Of a stretch of DNA of 29,701 nucleotides, positions 29,089 to 29,701 are shown in pieces. The translations under genes were made by a program, and so were the position numbers. Within the stretch, counting starts at the first letter, position 1. Every line of letters begins with the position of its first letter. The notes beneath the pieces were generated by a model. That model saw only the letters and a program-made list of their open reading frames with translations, had not been told where the DNA came from and ran no database searches. Source of the DNA: Schoenoplectus triqueter (taxonomy: Eukaryota > Streptophyta > Magnoliopsida > Poales > Cyperaceae); the NCBI GenBank assembly GCA_964058805.1, contig CAXKVV010000812.1:1-29701 (forward strand), read 5' to 3'.

Positions 29089-29701
29089 GTTTGTGTTTTC
29101 ACGCTATTGGACTTTTTCTTCGATATTCATATTCATTTATAGATGGATGTGAATTAGAGTGGTGTTAAAGGATTTTGACCAGATTAACTAGAATCTGGGG
29201 TTGGTCAATTTAATTGGGTGTGCTGAAATTAATTTCAGCTCATTTTGCAATTTGTTCGGGGTTTGCTTTTGTTTTGGGTATCGTTTTAAGTACCCAGTTG
29301 ACTGACGCATTGCTCAACTCACTATTCCATCAATCATACTGGTAACAAGTCCCTCTTATACCAGAATGTATTACCTGACTTCCTGACTTCCTGACTTCCT
29401 TTTCATGATAGATTGATAGTAGGTACCGGTGCTAGAAGAGAAAATCTTGGCACATTTACCAGTTACCACCTACACCAACTGAAACAGTGATGATCTCAAT
29501 ATCTCTAACTGCCTGATGTACTATTATGGCTTGATGCTTTATAGTGGTACTGGTGCCTGAAATACCGAGGACTGTATAAGGGTATAGATTTTGTGTGTGT
29601 TATTACGGAAACCTAGTATTGTGGAACCCTACTAGGTTTGGACCAGCACAGGCTTATTTATTGTTTTCTTTAATTCTTTTTTGTTTATTAGAGCAGCCAT
29701 G
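29089..29701 (+). other. Intron of the small membrane protein gene, to window end
   Basis: Begins with the GT of the exon-1 donor. No exon matching the family's expected continuation is seen. A CTGACTTC unit is repeated just over three times at 29375-29400. No other structure noticed. Confidence 0.5.

Noticed and set aside
28824..29168. 114-codon frame overlapping the small membrane protein exon
   Set aside because: It reads the same DNA in another phase and runs through the splice donor. The frame starting at 28912 matches the known plant family.

Overview
The window is nuclear DNA of a flowering plant, most likely a eudicot. The evidence is intron-containing genes of plant-specific families, plant LINE, LTR, hAT and PIF/Harbinger-like repeats, and AT-rich intergenic DNA with simple-sequence tracts. 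There is no bacterial-style operon, CRISPR array, rRNA or tRNA that I can see. Species cannot be named from the sequence alone.

Layout. (1) 1-4026: a decayed LINE on the + strand, split by a solo LTR (1934-3472) with a perfect 5-bp target duplication. (2) 4050-4806, minus strand: three exon-like blocks of a histidine-containing phosphotransfer (AHP) gene. The LINE 3' end lies directly in what would be its last intron, so the final exon is displaced or lost. (3) 5937-8551, minus strand: an unusual two-exon gene. It encodes an FHA domain, then four in-frame repeats grown out of an FHA2-type second exon, then the C-terminal end of a class I small heat-shock protein. (4) 8552-13614: intergenic DNA holding a PIF/Harbinger-like AT-rich element (10352-11642, TAA duplication) and a GTGTC-rich degenerate repeat. 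(5) 13615-16217, minus strand: an intact four-exon FHA2 gene, the evident parent of the chimera. (6) 16218-20830: AT-rich intergenic DNA. (7) 21298-23715, plus strand: a two-exon trypsin-like peptidase-domain gene. (8) 24715-27081: a hAT element (TTF zinc-finger transposase family) with an 8-bp target duplication and an internally deleted, stop-containing transposase. It is followed by a smaller TIR element and a second, truncated copy of the AT-rich Harbinger-like element. (9) 28912-29088, plus strand: first exon of a small conserved plant membrane protein that continues past the window.

The most interesting object is the FHA/repeat/small-HSP chimera. It shares the exon 1/exon 2 splice junction of the neighbouring FHA2 gene. 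It has lost the C-terminal domain of FHA2, multiplied part of exon 2, gained the GVLTVTVPK and I-x-I region of a small heat-shock protein, and still has a fully open frame of 454 codons. It looks like a new gene formed by tandem duplication plus exon fusion. Whether it is expressed is unknown. The three apparently intact genes (FHA2, trypsin-like, small membrane protein) show no sign of acting in one pathway.
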